From Lachnospiraceae bacterium (lineage in GTDB: Bacteria > Bacillota_A > Clostridia > Lachnospirales > Lachnospiraceae), in NCBI GenBank assembly GCA_024683935.1, contig JAIKXV010000100.1:1-64000 (forward strand): a stretch of 64,000 bases of DNA, written 5' to 3'. A model generated the notes under the pieces. The model saw only the letters and a list, made by a program, of their open reading frames with translations. It had not been told where the DNA came from and ran no database searches. The translations under genes and the position numbers were made by a program. Of this stretch, positions 18,899 to 28,267 are shown piece after piece. Numbering within the stretch: the first letter of the stretch is position 1; the number at the start of each line of letters is the position of its first letter.

Positions 18899-20146
18899 TT
18901 ATTCAAAAAATTCCCTGATATCCGTATACCCGCACTGGGAAAGATTATCTTTCTGGAATTTTTTGTTTTTCATCATCTTTGATACGAGAACAGTGCTTCC
19001 GTTCTTCCTTAGATCAGCGGCTTCCCTCATGATGGAGGCCAGCCTTTCGCCTTTTATCTTTTTATCCACGAGGATCGCAATCCTCCCCTCTTCTCCCGGG
19101 ATCTTAAAGCCCCGGTCAAGGAGCATGGTGATTATCCTCTCAAAACCTATGCTGAATCCGCAGGCAGGGGTCTTGGCGCCGGTAAAGCGCTCAACCATTC
19201 CGTCATATCTGCCGCCTCCCGCTATGGAGGATCCGAATTCATCTATGGTTATCTCAAATATGGTACCCGTATAATAGGACATTCCCCGTACCAGGGTCGG
19301 ATCGAAAACAATATTAAAATCGCCGGCCTTTGCTTCGTTCACACAGTTGATTATCTCTGACAGAGATTCAGCTGTTCCCCCGGGAAGAGAACCGCCGAGG
19401 ATCCCGGCAAGCTTTTCTATCTGCTCTGATCCACCGTTTCCGGCATTGAATAACGACAGGTACTTATCTGCCTTTTCCTCCGCAAATCCGGCTTCCAGCA
19501 GTTCGGCCTTAACCCCTTCGACCCCGATCTTATCCATCTTATCCAGAATGATAAAAATCCTGTCATATTCCTCTTCGGGGAAGCCGGACCACTCTGCCAT
19601 GGCCTTCAAAAATCTCCTGTCCGAGATCTTCACAGTGAAGCCTGTAAAGCCTGTATTTATCAGCAATGCAGTCGTTGCAAGAATGAGTTCGATTTCCGCA
19701 AGATTTGTTGCATCTCCCAGAATATCTATGTCACACTGCATAAACTGGCGGAATCTTCCCTTCTGTGGTCTGTCAGCCCTGAATACATTGCCCATCTGCA
19801 GTGCCTTAAAGGGGCTCGGCAGGTCATTCATATGATTTGCATAGAATCTGGAAAGGGGAAGAGTCAGATCGTATCTCAGTCCCGAATCGGTGAGATCCAT
19901 TGAATCTTTGGCTTCGCTGATATTCAGCTTTTCTCCCCTCTTTAATATACGGAAGATCAGCTTTTCATTCTCTCCGCCCTGATTGCTGGAGAGGTTTTCT
20001 ATATGCTCGACAACCGGTGTCTCTATTTCGGTAAACCCGTATTTTCCGTATGTTTCCCGCACTTTTTTCTGTACGAAGTTTCTGATCTCCATCTCATTCG
20101 GGAGAATGTCCTTCATACCCGTAACCGGTTTTCTTGGTAATGGCAT
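18899..20146 (-). CDS. hisS: histidyl-tRNA synthetase
   Basis: 415 residues. A class II enzyme charging tRNA-His. Visible signatures: FTEIETPVVEHIENLSS near the N-terminus, motif 2 FRADRPQKGRFRQFMQCDID, the histidine-binding LVRGMSYYTGTIFEI, and motif 3 FSIGFERIITML. The C-terminal anticodon-binding domain ends IREFFE. It follows the MBL-fold gene by 62 bp. No T-box leader fits in that gap. Confidence 0.96.
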   Translation of the reverse strand: MPLPRKPVTGMKDILPNEMEIRNFVQKKVRETYGKYGFTEIETPVVEHIENLSSNQGGENEKLIFRILKRGEKLNISEAKDSMDLTDSGLRYDLTLPLSRFYANHMNDLPSPFKALQMGNVFRADRPQKGRFRQFMQCDIDILGDATNLAEIELILATTALLINTGFTGFTVKISDRRFLKAMAEWSGFPEEEYDRIFIILDKMDKIGVEGVKAELLEAGFAEEKADKYLSLFNAGNGGSEQIEKLAGILGGSLPGGTAESLSEIINCVNEAKAGDFNIVFDPTLVRGMSYYTGTIFEITIDEFGSSIAGGGRYDGMVERFTGAKTPACGFSIGFERIITMLLDRGFKIPGEEGRIAILVDKKIKGERLASIMREAADLRKNGSTVLVSKMMKNKKFQKDNLSQCGYTDIREFFE

Positions 20147-20208
20147 CTTTTTCTACTCTCTTTCTGTCTTAATATCTGTTTGTAAATATTTCCGGGTTAA
20201 AGCGCAGC

Positions 20209-20865
20209 CTACCTGAACCAGGGATTGTACTGCTTCTCATCCCTTATTGTGGTCTCGGGGCCGTGTCCCGGCAGTATATAAGTAAATTCCGGCAGAACCG
20301 CTATTTTTTCGCTGATGGAGCGCTGCAGTTCGGCGTCAGATCCCGTAGGCAGATCCGTTCTTCCGACAGAACCCTCAAATACCGTGTCTCCTGCTACCAG
20401 CATCCTTTCGTCTTCCATAAAAAAAGACATGCTGCCTTCTGTATGTCCCGGCGTCTTTATGCACTTTATCTTCAGTCCGGCTATCTCAAGCTCTTCTCCG
20501 TCCTTCAGGTAGTGATCCGCTTCCAGCGTAACCCCGTCGCTTCCATATGACATGGCAGTTCCGGAGCAGTTCAGTATGGCATCCGAAAGCAGGTTCTTCT
20601 CATCCTCCGAAGCGTAGAGCAGCGGCTTTTCACCGTTATCCTTTGACATGCGGAGAAGCGCCGGCACGCCGGTAATGTGATCAAAATGCCCATGAGTCAG
20701 GATGACCGCGGCAAGGGTAAGTCCGCTGTCCTTCAGATACTCATATACCTTGTCTCCTCTGTCTCCCGGATCAAAGACCACAGCTTCCTTTGTATCCTCA
20801 TTACTAAAGATATAGCAGTTTGTTCCGACAGGTCCGAGGACCATTTTCTTTACTGTATTGCCCAT
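20209..20865 (-). CDS. MBL-fold metallohydrolase (glyoxalase II-like)
   Basis: 218 residues. The zinc-binding THGHFDHITG (about residues 57-66) matches HxHxDH, with further ligands in KTPGHTEGSMSFF, VAGDTVFEGSVGRTDLP and LPGHGPETT. Similar to YqgX/YcbL-type proteins, which hydrolyse thioesters such as S-lactoylglutathione or bacillithiol conjugates. Its substrate here is unknown. It starts 15 bp after relA, an arrangement also found in other Firmicutes. Confidence 0.9.
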   Translation of the reverse strand: MGNTVKKMVLGPVGTNCYIFSNEDTKEAVVFDPGDRGDKVYEYLKDSGLTLAAVILTHGHFDHITGVPALLRMSKDNGEKPLLYASEDEKNLLSDAILNCSGTAMSYGSDGVTLEADHYLKDGEELEIAGLKIKCIKTPGHTEGSMSFFMEDERMLVAGDTVFEGSVGRTDLPTGSDAELQRSISEKIAVLPEFTYILPGHGPETTIRDEKQYNPWFR

Positions 20866-20880
20866 TCTCGTCTCCGCTTG

Positions 20881-23142
20881 TCAGGTTCTCTCTATATCCA
20901 GCACTCCGGGCACACTCTTAAGCTTCTGGATGATGTTATCCAGCTCCATTGTGCTGTGAATATTGAAAGATATGTAAAGAGTTGCGATATTCTGCTTGTT
21001 GACCCTGCTGTTTATTCCCACTATACCGATATTGAGCTCGGTAAATATCCTTGAAACATCTACCAGCAGGCCGTTCCGGTTGTTTGCGAAAATATTGATG
21101 TCAGCAGTATATTCCTCGTTTGTGTTCTCCAGGCCCTTCTGCCATTCGGCCTCGATAAGCCTCTCCCTGTCGTGTTCGGCCATGTTCATTATATTTATGC
21201 AGTCGGTGCGGTGAATGGATACGCCCCTGCCTCTGGTGACATATCCCACGATCTCATCTCCCGGCAGAGGATTGCAGCACTTGCTGAAATGAACAGAAAC
21301 GTCCGTTATGCCCTTTACGACAATTCCGCCCTCACTCTTATGGAAAACGTTTTTCTTTGCCGCTTCGTCCATGGAAGCTAAAGCTTCTTCATTGGTGATA
21401 TGCCGCATGTGGTCCATTTCATATCTTTCCACCATACGGTTCACAACCTGGCCTTCTTTTAAGCCCCCGTGGCCGATGGCGGCGTATACGGCATCAAAGT
21501 CCTTGAAACGGTATTTATCCATGACAGCCTGCTGATATTCAGGCTTCATGATATCTTCCTGTTTGATGGCATGGACCTTGCAGTATTCGGCAAACTGCGC
21601 CTTGCCTCTTACGATATTGTCTTCCTTCAGCTCATTCTTGAACCACTGGTTGATCTTTGAGCGGGCCTGGGTGGATTTGACTATCTTCAGCCAGTCTCTG
21701 CTGGGTCCGTGGGAATTCTGGCTGGTAATGATCTCAACCCTGTCTCCGTTCTGTATCACATAATCGATATTGACCAGTTTCCCGTTTACCCTGGCGCCCA
21801 CCATCCTGTTGCCCACCGCGCTGTGGATAGCGTAGGCAAAGTCCACCGGCGTGGAACCGGAGGGCAGGTTCTTTACATCTCCCGTGGGAGTAAAGCAGTA
21901 AACAAAATCTGAGAAGAGGTTCAGGTCGCTCTTTAAGAGGCTCATAAACTCCTCATTGTCGGACAGGTTCTTCTGCCACTCCAATATCGTACGGAGCCAT
22001 GAAAGCTTCTCTTCTTCGTTCTCATCAGGATGCTTTCCGTCAGAGGTTTCCTTATATTTCCAATGGGCTGCGATACCGAATTCCGCAGTCCTGTGCATAT
22101 CGAAGGTTCTTATCTGTATCTCAAAGGGTGTGCCGTTCGGACCTATCAGGGATGTATGCAGGGACTGATAATTATTGGCCTTCGGCATGGCAATATAATC
22201 CTTAAAACGCCCCGGTATGGGCTTATACATCTCATGTATGATACCGAGAGCCGCATAGCAGTCTTTTACATCATTCACTATTATCCTGACGGCAAAGAGG
22301 TCATATATCTGATCCAGGTTTTTATTCTGGTTCACCATCTTTTTATAGATAGAGAAGAAGTGCTTTATCCTGCCGCTGACGCTTGCCGCGATATCAGCTT
22401 CCTCCATCTTCGCAGAGACTTCCTTTACTATGCTCTCTACGAACTCTTCTCTCTCCTCTTTTCTCTGGGCTATCTGAACCTTCAGGTCGTGATAAACGTC
22501 AGGCTTCAGGTATTTAAGGGAAAGATCGTCGAGCTCTATCTTTATCCTGCTGATACCCAGTCTCTGGGCTATGGGAGAATAAATATCAAGTGTTTCTCTT
22601 GAAATCTCCTGCTGTTTTTCCGGCGACTGGAACTGGAGGGTCCTCATATTGTGGAGCCTGTCCGCCAGTTTGATGATGATCACCCGGATATCCTTTGCCA
22701 TGGCAAGGAACATCTTCCTCAGGTTATCTGCCTGGAATTCCGCCCTGTTCCCGCGGTACTTCAGCTTGTTCAGCTTTGTGACACCGTCCACCAGATCCGC
22801 CACATCGCTTCCGAATTCCCGTTCCAGATCCTCCTTGGTCATAATGGTGTCTTCCACCACATCATGAAGAAGCCCTGCTACTATGGTCTCCTTGTCCATT
22901 TCCAGATCTGCGAGGATGGTGGCCGTACTTAAGGGATGTATGATATAGGGTTCGCCGCTCCGGCGGAGCTGATCCTTATGGGCATCACTCGCTACGCCGT
23001 AGGCCTTTTCGATAAGGCTTATATCGTCAGAGGGGTGATACCTTTTTACTATCTCTATCAGATTGTCATAGAGAACCTCCGGAGAAGTGTAGTCTTCCAC
23101 TGAATAGAGTCTTCTGTTGTCAAATACGTTATTCTCCGACAC
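20881..23142 (-). CDS. relA: bifunctional (p)ppGpp synthetase/hydrolase
   Basis: About 753 residues. It makes and degrades the alarmone (p)ppGpp. The HD hydrolase domain has GLLHDVVEDT. The synthetase domain carries RFKD in GRFKDYIAMPK, the RxKD form of bifunctional Mn-dependent enzymes, and EIQIRT. TGS and C-terminal ACT domains follow. The start is set at the GTG at 23142 (MSENNVFDNRR) because AAGGAGGTGAT lies just before it; the in-frame ATG at 23169 overlaps that site. The promoter is at 23226-23254. It heads the relA-MBL-hisS-aspS-prfC unit. Confidence 0.95.
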   Translation of the reverse strand: MSENNVFDNRRLYSVEDYTSPEVLYDNLIEIVKRYHPSDDISLIEKAYGVASDAHKDQLRRSGEPYIIHPLSTATILADLEMDKETIVAGLLHDVVEDTIMTKEDLEREFGSDVADLVDGVTKLNKLKYRGNRAEFQADNLRKMFLAMAKDIRVIIIKLADRLHNMRTLQFQSPEKQQEISRETLDIYSPIAQRLGISRIKIELDDLSLKYLKPDVYHDLKVQIAQRKEEREEFVESIVKEVSAKMEEADIAASVSGRIKHFFSIYKKMVNQNKNLDQIYDLFAVRIIVNDVKDCYAALGIIHEMYKPIPGRFKDYIAMPKANNYQSLHTSLIGPNGTPFEIQIRTFDMHRTAEFGIAAHWKYKETSDGKHPDENEEEKLSWLRTILEWQKNLSDNEEFMSLLKSDLNLFSDFVYCFTPTGDVKNLPSGSTPVDFAYAIHSAVGNRMVGARVNGKLVNIDYVIQNGDRVEIITSQNSHGPSRDWLKIVKSTQARSKINQWFKNELKEDNIVRGKAQFAEYCKVHAIKQEDIMKPEYQQAVMDKYRFKDFDAVYAAIGHGGLKEGQVVNRMVERYEMDHMRHITNEEALASMDEAAKKNVFHKSEGGIVVKGITDVSVHFSKCCNPLPGDEIVGYVTRGRGVSIHRTDCINIMNMAEHDRERLIEAEWQKGLENTNEEYTADINIFANNRNGLLVDVSRIFTELNIGIVGINSRVNKQNIATLYISFNIHSTMELDNIIQKLKSVPGVLDIERT

Positions 23143-23225
23143 GGTATCACCTCCTTCCCTGAAATGCATAATTGCAGGGACTTTCGTCTAAAACCCGCAA
23201 GCCCCCAAAATACAAATAATCAATT

Positions 23226-23254
23226 ATTATAACCTTTTTTCACAAAGATAACAA
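23226..23254 (-). promoter_or_regulatory. sigma-A promoter of relA
   Basis: TTGTTA and TATAAT on the minus strand, 17 bp apart, about 84 bp before the GTG start of relA and just outside the 3' end of the Fe-S scaffold gene. Confidence 0.7.
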
Positions 23255-23273
23255 TGCAGAGGTTTTATTTTGA

Positions 23274-24200
23274 TCATTTAAGAAAGCCGTTTATTATCTG
23301 CTCTTCTGCTTCTGCCTCTGTAAGACCCAGCGTCATGAGCTTAATGATCTGTTCTCCGGCTATCTTTCCTATGGCTGCCTCATGAACAAGGGCTGCGTCC
23401 AGATCATTTGCCTCCAGCCCCGGAACAGCCAGTATCCGGCCTCTGTCCATTATGATGGCGTCGCATTCCGTATGTCCGCTGCAGGGCGCATTTCCCACAA
23501 GTACAGCATCGAATTTCTGATAGGAATCATCTCTCGCAACGGACCTGGAGACAACATCCGCGCTGGAATTTTCGCCGTCCATCCTGACATCATATTTACT
23601 GAGAGCCTTCTGATCCCCGTGGGTCATGAGCCGCTCCCTTATTACGAGGCTGGCTCCGCTCTTCAGTTCGCAGGTGGTTGTGCGGTTGGTATCATCCACA
23701 CCCTTTATCTGAACCATCTCCATCTCCATGGAGCTGTCCTCTTCCATGTATACCTCGGTACCCGGGTTCAGAATACGCTTACCCTTGCCGTTTCCCGAAC
23801 CGTAGTGCTTCTCAACATAACGGACACGCGCACCCTTTCCCACATAAAAACGATGAATGCCGTCATGCTCCGAGTCCTGATTGCCGCAGTTATCAATACC
23901 GCAGCCCGCTACTATCGTAACATCCGAGCCCTCTCCGATATTGAAATCGTTGTAAACAACCTCTTTAAGACCGCTCTGAGTCATAACCACGGGAATATGG
24001 ACGCTTTCATTCCTGGTTCCGGGCTTTATATTTACCGTAAGTCCCTGTCCGTCCTCCCTGGGTACTATCTCTATATTCTCTGTGGAAACCCTTCCCGCAG
24101 ATTCTCCGTTGGAGCGGATGTTATAGGCACCCTCCGGCACCTTATGGAGATCCGCCACCTCCAGTAAGAGCCTCTTCTGTATCTCATCCAGCTTTAACAT
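23274..24200 (-). CDS. SufB/SufD-family Fe-S cluster scaffold (short, SMS-type)
   Basis: 308 residues with the SufB/D beta-helix core (GSDVTIVAGCGIDNCGNQDS, RFYVGKGARVRYVEKHYG, then repeated strand blocks) and the C-terminal helical tail EQIINGFLK. It is clearly shorter than SufB or SufD of Escherichia coli (over 400 residues). Together with SufC alone it fits the two-gene minimal SUF systems (SmsCB) described in archaea and Clostridia, where a single homodimeric scaffold accepts sulfur and iron. It overlaps sufC by 7 bp. No sufS, sufU or second scaffold gene is adjacent. Confidence 0.85.
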   Translation of the reverse strand: MLKLDEIQKRLLLEVADLHKVPEGAYNIRSNGESAGRVSTENIEIVPREDGQGLTVNIKPGTRNESVHIPVVMTQSGLKEVVYNDFNIGEGSDVTIVAGCGIDNCGNQDSEHDGIHRFYVGKGARVRYVEKHYGSGNGKGKRILNPGTEVYMEEDSSMEMEMVQIKGVDDTNRTTTCELKSGASLVIRERLMTHGDQKALSKYDVRMDGENSSADVVSRSVARDDSYQKFDAVLVGNAPCSGHTECDAIIMDRGRILAVPGLEANDLDAALVHEAAIGKIAGEQIIKLMTLGLTEAEAEEQIINGFLK

Positions 24201-24949
24201 GCCTCTTCACCTCCTGCCTCTATGCCATTCTTCCTGCATTCAGGCACGGCAGAGGAAGTGCCCATAAGGGAAGGCAGCACTTCATCCCTGGATCCATGCT
24301 CAGCCACCACGCCATTATTTATCACGATTATTTCATCAGCAATATTAAGTATCCTCTCCTGATGGGAAATTATCAGGATGGAACTTCCGCTGATATCTTC
24401 ACGCATCTTCTGAAAGACACCGATGAGGTTCTGGAAGCTCCAGAGATCTATGCCCGCTTCCGGCTCATCAAATATGGAAAGCCTTGATGCCTTTGCCAGC
24501 ACCGTGGCTATCTCTATCCTTTTTAATTCTCCTCCGGAAAGGCTGCTGTTTATCTCCCGGTCTATATAGTCGCGGGCGCAGAGGCCGACGGCAGACAGAT
24601 AATCACAGGCATCGGACGCCTTGATATTCTTGCCCGTTGCGAGTTTGATAAGGTCAAAGACCTGTATTCCCTTAAATCTCACCGGCTGCTGAAAGGCAAA
24701 ACCTATACCCTTTTTTGCCCTTTCAGTAATGGACATATCTGTTATATCCTCGCCGTCCAGCAGTATTTTCCCCGAATCGGGCTTCTCTATTCCGGCGATA
24801 AGCTTTGCTAAGGTGGACTTTCCACCGCCGTTTGGTCCGGTGATGACCACCAGCTTTTCATCAGGTATTGTAAAGGAGATATCGCGTATTATCTCCTTAT
24901 CCTGCCCCTCCGAATCCACTCTGAAGGAGATATTTTTTATTTCAAGCAT
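24194..24949 (-). CDS. sufC: Fe-S cluster assembly ATPase SufC
   Basis: 251 residues, an ABC-type ATPase without membrane domains. Walker A is GPNGGGKSTL, the Q-loop is GFAFQQPVRFKG, the signature is LSGGELKRIEIATVLA and Walker B is SIFDEPEAGIDLW. It drives conformational change of the scaffold protein encoded immediately downstream. An extended -10 promoter lies at 24990-24998. Confidence 0.93.
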   Translation of the reverse strand: MLEIKNISFRVDSEGQDKEIIRDISFTIPDEKLVVITGPNGGGKSTLAKLIAGIEKPDSGKILLDGEDITDMSITERAKKGIGFAFQQPVRFKGIQVFDLIKLATGKNIKASDACDYLSAVGLCARDYIDREINSSLSGGELKRIEIATVLAKASRLSIFDEPEAGIDLWSFQNLIGVFQKMREDISGSSILIISHQERILNIADEIIVINNGVVAEHGSRDEVLPSLMGTSSAVPECRKNGIEAGGEEAC

Positions 24950-24989
24950 TTTTTATTCCTTTCAAAATCAAGAACAGAATTTGCGGATA

Positions 24990-24998
24990 ATTATACCA
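24990..24998 (-). promoter_or_regulatory. extended -10 promoter of sufC
   Basis: The minus strand reads TGGTATAAT, a TGn extended -10, about 40 bp before the sufC start. The -35 region falls in the end of the aldo/keto reductase gene and is weak. No IscR- or Fur-like palindrome is evident. Confidence 0.45.
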
Positions 24999-25002
24999 CG
25001 AT

Positions 25003-25998
25003 TCAGACTTCAAAATACACATGCGTCGATCGCTTCCTGTTCATCATCGGAAAGACGATATTTTCAACGGCCTTTACATTCTCAAGGATCTGTGAAGGCT
25101 TTGATGCCCCAATGATTACAGAGGTAATATCTTCATCCCGGAGAAGCCAGGACAGAGCCATTTCAGCCAGGGTCTGGCCACGCTCTTCCGCTATGCCGTT
25201 CAGTTTTCTGATCTTTTCCATCTTATCGGGACTCACCTGGTCTTCATGGAGAAATCTCCCGTCAGTCCTTATCCTGCTGTCCTCAGGTATTCCCCGGAGA
25301 TATTTGCCGGTAAGCATTCCCTGGGCAAGAGGGGAAAAGCATATTATTCCCTTGCCGAGCCTCACAGAGCGTTCCTTCAGACCGTTTTCCTCTATTGTTC
25401 TGTCGAGAATATTGTAGCGGTTCTGGTTAATGATAAACGGAACCTTCATTTCACTCAGAATAGCCGCAGCTTTATCCAGGGTATCACCGTCATAATTTGA
25501 AAGCCCTGCGTAAAGCGCCTTTCCGCTGCGGACGATCTGTTCCAGAGCCCCCATGGTTTCTTCCAGGGGAGTATCCGGGTCCATTCTGTGATGATAAAAA
25601 ATATCCACATAGTCAAGACCCATACGCTTAAGCGACTGATCCAGACTGGCGATCAGATACTTTCTGCTGCCCCAGTTGCCATAGGGTCCCGCCCACATAT
25701 CATAGCCGGCCTTTGTGGAAATAATTAGTTCATCCCTGTAACGAAGGAAATGGTTTTTCAATATCTTACCGAAATTTATTTCCGCGCTCCCGGGTTCAGG
25801 GCCGTAATTATTCGCAAGATCAAAGTGGGTGATACCGTTATCAAAGGCGGTGAAGCACATCTCCTCCATATTGGAAAATGATCCGGTATCCCCGAAATTA
25901 TGCCAGAGACCGAGCGATAATAAGGGAAGCTTTAATCCGCTTATACCGCATCTCCTGTATTTCATTTTTTCATATCTGTTTTCATTGGCCAAATACAT
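25003..25998 (-). CDS. aldo/keto reductase, YghZ-like
   Basis: 331 residues. An NADPH-dependent TIM-barrel oxidoreductase. The catalytic Asp and Tyr are in HFDLANNYGPEPGSAE, the Lys in IISTKAGYDMW, and the His in IFYHHRMDPDTP. The sequence resembles YghZ (L-glyceraldehyde 3-phosphate reductase) and the potassium-channel beta-subunit branch. The C-terminal SVIIGASKPSQILEN binds cofactor. It starts 6 bp after the NhaC-type gene. The substrate is unknown; detoxification of reactive aldehydes is an inference from the family. Confidence 0.88.
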   Translation of the reverse strand: MYLANENRYEKMKYRRCGISGLKLPLLSLGLWHNFGDTGSFSNMEEMCFTAFDNGITHFDLANNYGPEPGSAEINFGKILKNHFLRYRDELIISTKAGYDMWAGPYGNWGSRKYLIASLDQSLKRMGLDYVDIFYHHRMDPDTPLEETMGALEQIVRSGKALYAGLSNYDGDTLDKAAAILSEMKVPFIINQNRYNILDRTIEENGLKERSVRLGKGIICFSPLAQGMLTGKYLRGIPEDSRIRTDGRFLHEDQVSPDKMEKIRKLNGIAEERGQTLAEMALSWLLRDEDITSVIIGASKPSQILENVKAVENIVFPMMNRKRSTHVYFEV

Positions 25999-26004
25999 TT
26001 GTTT

Positions 26005-27495
26005 TCACTCCTGTTTAACTTTACTTAAGATCATTATTGCGGCAACGAGGATCACAGCCTCTGCAGGCAGCGCGATCCATGGATTAAGGGTAAACCCGGC
26101 TATCAGATAGCCTATGGCGCACACTACCGCTACCAGCGTAGCGTATGGCAGCTGTGTTTCCACATGAAGGATATGCTTGCAGTCTGCTCCCGTGGAAGCA
26201 AGTATAGTCGTATCCGATATCGGAGAACAGTGGTCGCCATATACGGAACCTGCAAGGACTGCACCTAAAGAAGGGATAAGGTATATTCCCGCACCTTCGG
26301 TCTCACATATCATCGTAATGATCGGTATCAGCATGCCGAAGGTTCCCCAGGATGTTCCCATGGAAAAGCTCATAAGAGCGGCGATCACAAAGACCAGCAC
26401 CGGGAGAAAGCCCAGCGGAAGATCTGACCTGCTAACAAATCCCGAAATAAAAACACCCGTTCCGATAAGCTGACGGCACACACCCCCGAGACTCCAGGAC
26501 AGTATAAGTATCAGCATCGGCGGTACGATATTGCTGATTCCCTTTACCATACATTCAACGAATGCTCCCGGCTTCATCAGCTTTCTCGGAATATACAGTA
26601 AAAATGCGGTAAGGAGTCCGGCAAAGGCTCCAAGGGACAGCCCCGCCGCGGGATTACATCCTATAGCCTCCGAAAAATCCACTCCTTCAAAGAAATCTCC
26701 CACATAAGCCATTCCGAGGATGGCACAGATTATCAGCACCACTATCGGAAGCACCAGATCTATCACATGCCCCTTCCCGTTGTCGGAACCTGATGCTGTC
26801 TCCGCTTCCGCTGCGGCAGTACCGGCTTCCATCTCCGCCTTTTTCATCGGCCCGAAATCCCTGCCGGTAAAACTGATGACAAAGACCATAAGGATAGTCA
26901 TCAGGGCATAGAAATTGTATGGGATCGTGGAAAGAAATGCATGGAATCCGTTTGTTTCACTGACTTCGCTTGCCACTGCTACGGCCCAGCTGGAAACCGG
27001 CGCTATTATACATACCGGAGCGGCTGTGGCGTCGATTATATATGCAAGCTTCTCTCTTGAAATGTGCAGCCTGTCCGTTATAGGCCGCATAACAGTACCC
27101 ACTGTCAGGCAGTTGAATCCGTCATCAATAAAGATCAGTATCCCGAGAAATGATGTGGCAAAAGCTGCGGCACGCTTGCTCTTGAGCTTCTGCCCCACCC
27201 ATCTGCCATACGCCTGGCTGCCTCCGGATTCGGCCACCAGACTTACCACAGCCCAGAGCAGTCCAAGGAAAATAATGATATAAACATTGTCCGCGATCCT
27301 GGCGCTCATCATATCAAAGGCCATGGCCACCGCGGAGACAATGGTTCCGCCTGCTGCATAGCTGTATATCAGCATACCGGACATCAATCCGATAAACAGG
27401 GAAGAATATACTTCCTTTGTGACCAGTGCCAGTGTTATCGCTATTATGGGAGGCAGTATGGAGAGCCACCCGGTTTCTATCATAACAAAATCCAT
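26005..27495 (-). CDS. NhaC-family Na+/H+ antiporter
   Basis: About 496 residues, hydrophobic throughout with around 11-12 membrane segments. Family features include the repeated small-residue loops FIDDGFNCLTVGTVMRPITD and SFSMGTSWGTFGMLIPI, and the GDHCSPISDTTILASTG block near the C-terminus. The start is placed at the ATG at 27495, behind AAAAGGTGG; a GTG three codons earlier lies inside that site. NhaC-family members exchange sodium for protons, though some (MleN-like) exchange organic acids. The substrate cannot be told here. Confidence 0.88.
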   Translation of the reverse strand: MDFVMIETGWLSILPPIIAITLALVTKEVYSSLFIGLMSGMLIYSYAAGGTIVSAVAMAFDMMSARIADNVYIIIFLGLLWAVVSLVAESGGSQAYGRWVGQKLKSKRAAAFATSFLGILIFIDDGFNCLTVGTVMRPITDRLHISREKLAYIIDATAAPVCIIAPVSSWAVAVASEVSETNGFHAFLSTIPYNFYALMTILMVFVISFTGRDFGPMKKAEMEAGTAAAEAETASGSDNGKGHVIDLVLPIVVLIICAILGMAYVGDFFEGVDFSEAIGCNPAAGLSLGAFAGLLTAFLLYIPRKLMKPGAFVECMVKGISNIVPPMLILILSWSLGGVCRQLIGTGVFISGFVSRSDLPLGFLPVLVFVIAALMSFSMGTSWGTFGMLIPIITMICETEGAGIYLIPSLGAVLAGSVYGDHCSPISDTTILASTGADCKHILHVETQLPYATLVAVVCAIGYLIAGFTLNPWIALPAEAVILVAAIMILSKVKQE

Positions 27496-27534
27496 ATTTA
27501 CCACCTTTTAGAAAACCCTTTAGAGTATTAAAGC

Positions 27535-27543
27535 AGTATAACA
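27535..27543 (-). promoter_or_regulatory. extended -10 promoter of the NhaC-family gene
   Basis: The minus strand reads TGTTATACT about 40 bp before the start. The -35 is weak. It lies back-to-back with the TetR-controlled promoter at 27588, leaving the two operators outside this promoter core. Confidence 0.4.
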
Positions 27544-27587
27544 TAAACCTGGGATTTTTTCTTAAAATACGTGATTTTTAAAAGGGG

Positions 27588-27616
27588 TTGACAAGTGAGC
27601 ACCTGCTCACTATACT
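27588..27616 (+). promoter_or_regulatory. strong sigma-A promoter of the membrane protein-tetR pair
   Basis: A consensus TTGACA and TATACT are separated by exactly 17 bp, and the whole spacer is filled by the first palindromic operator. AAGGAG at 27671-27676 then precedes the ATG at 27686. Confidence 0.85.
27594..27611. promoter_or_regulatory. TetR-type operator 1
   Basis: An 18-bp palindrome, AGTGAGCA-CC-TGCTCACT, lies between the -35 and -10 boxes. Each 8-base arm is a perfect inverse of the other. A second copy starts 27 bp downstream. Occupancy would block RNA polymerase, as expected for autorepression by the tetR gene of the same transcript. Confidence 0.85.
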
Positions 27617-27620
27617 TCAA

Positions 27621-27638
27621 AGTGAGCAGATGCTCACT
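27621..27638. promoter_or_regulatory. TetR-type operator 2
   Basis: AGTGAGCA-GA-TGCTCACT, with arms identical to operator 1 and only the two central bases changed. It sits just after the -10 box over the likely transcription start. Confidence 0.85.
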
Positions 27639-27685
27639 TGCACAAAAACCAAAACGATATGAATCTGAAAAAGGAGTAAAAAATA

Positions 27686-28267
27686 ATGAAAAATATGATC
27701 TGCAGGCTGGTTGACAGGGTTTCACTAAAGAGCTGTCTTATTGCAACGGCGGTATTTCTGTTCATGCTGTGGCTTATTGACTTCAGCCCCATAGGGGTGG
27801 CAGGACTCCTAAAGGTCAGCAACGGCGTCAGCATCCTCGACTATGAGACCAGGTATTCTGTTGATTACGCCTATGACTGGCTTACAAGGATGGGAGAAGC
27901 AGGCAGGAACTTCCATCTCACAAAAGTCATGCCTCTTGATATCTTTTATCCCCCTGCCTTTATGCTCTTCATGTTCTCCTGGTGCAGCCTTATCACAAAG
28001 AAGATCACATCTTCGGACGGCATTATCAAGTGCCTCCCTGCCCTGTCTGTAATCTATCTACTGCTGGACTGGCTGGAAAATATAGGCATTACCGCCATGC
28101 TGATCAATTTCCCGGTGAGGCTCAATATGATCTGCATTGCCACGGGATGGATCACATCCATTAAGAAAACCGTGGTATTATGTATATTGGTAATCGCACT
28201 GACAGAAATAATCGCAGCCGTCATTATCGGTTTGAAAGGAAGGGCTCATGCCGAGATTAAAGGGTAA
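27686..28267 (+). CDS. hypothetical integral membrane protein
   Basis: 193 residues with about four membrane segments: near 15-40, 85-103, 115-140 and 157-183. A loop of about 45 residues (ILDYETRYSVDYAYDWL region) lies after the first segment. I recognise no named family or catalytic motif. It is expressed from the operator-controlled promoter and overlaps tetR by 20 bp, so it is the likely target of that repressor, perhaps in efflux or membrane stress. The function is unknown. Confidence 0.8.
   Translation: MKNMICRLVDRVSLKSCLIATAVFLFMLWLIDFSPIGVAGLLKVSNGVSILDYETRYSVDYAYDWLTRMGEAGRNFHLTKVMPLDIFYPPAFMLFMFSWCSLITKKITSSDGIIKCLPALSVIYLLLDWLENIGITAMLINFPVRLNMICIATGWITSIKKTVVLCILVIALTEIIAAVIIGLKGRAHAEIKG

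Noticed and set aside
23274..24200. SufD homologue as a truncated pseudogene
   Set aside because: The frame is intact with a normal C-terminal tail and tight coupling to sufC. The short length matches the SMS-type scaffold.
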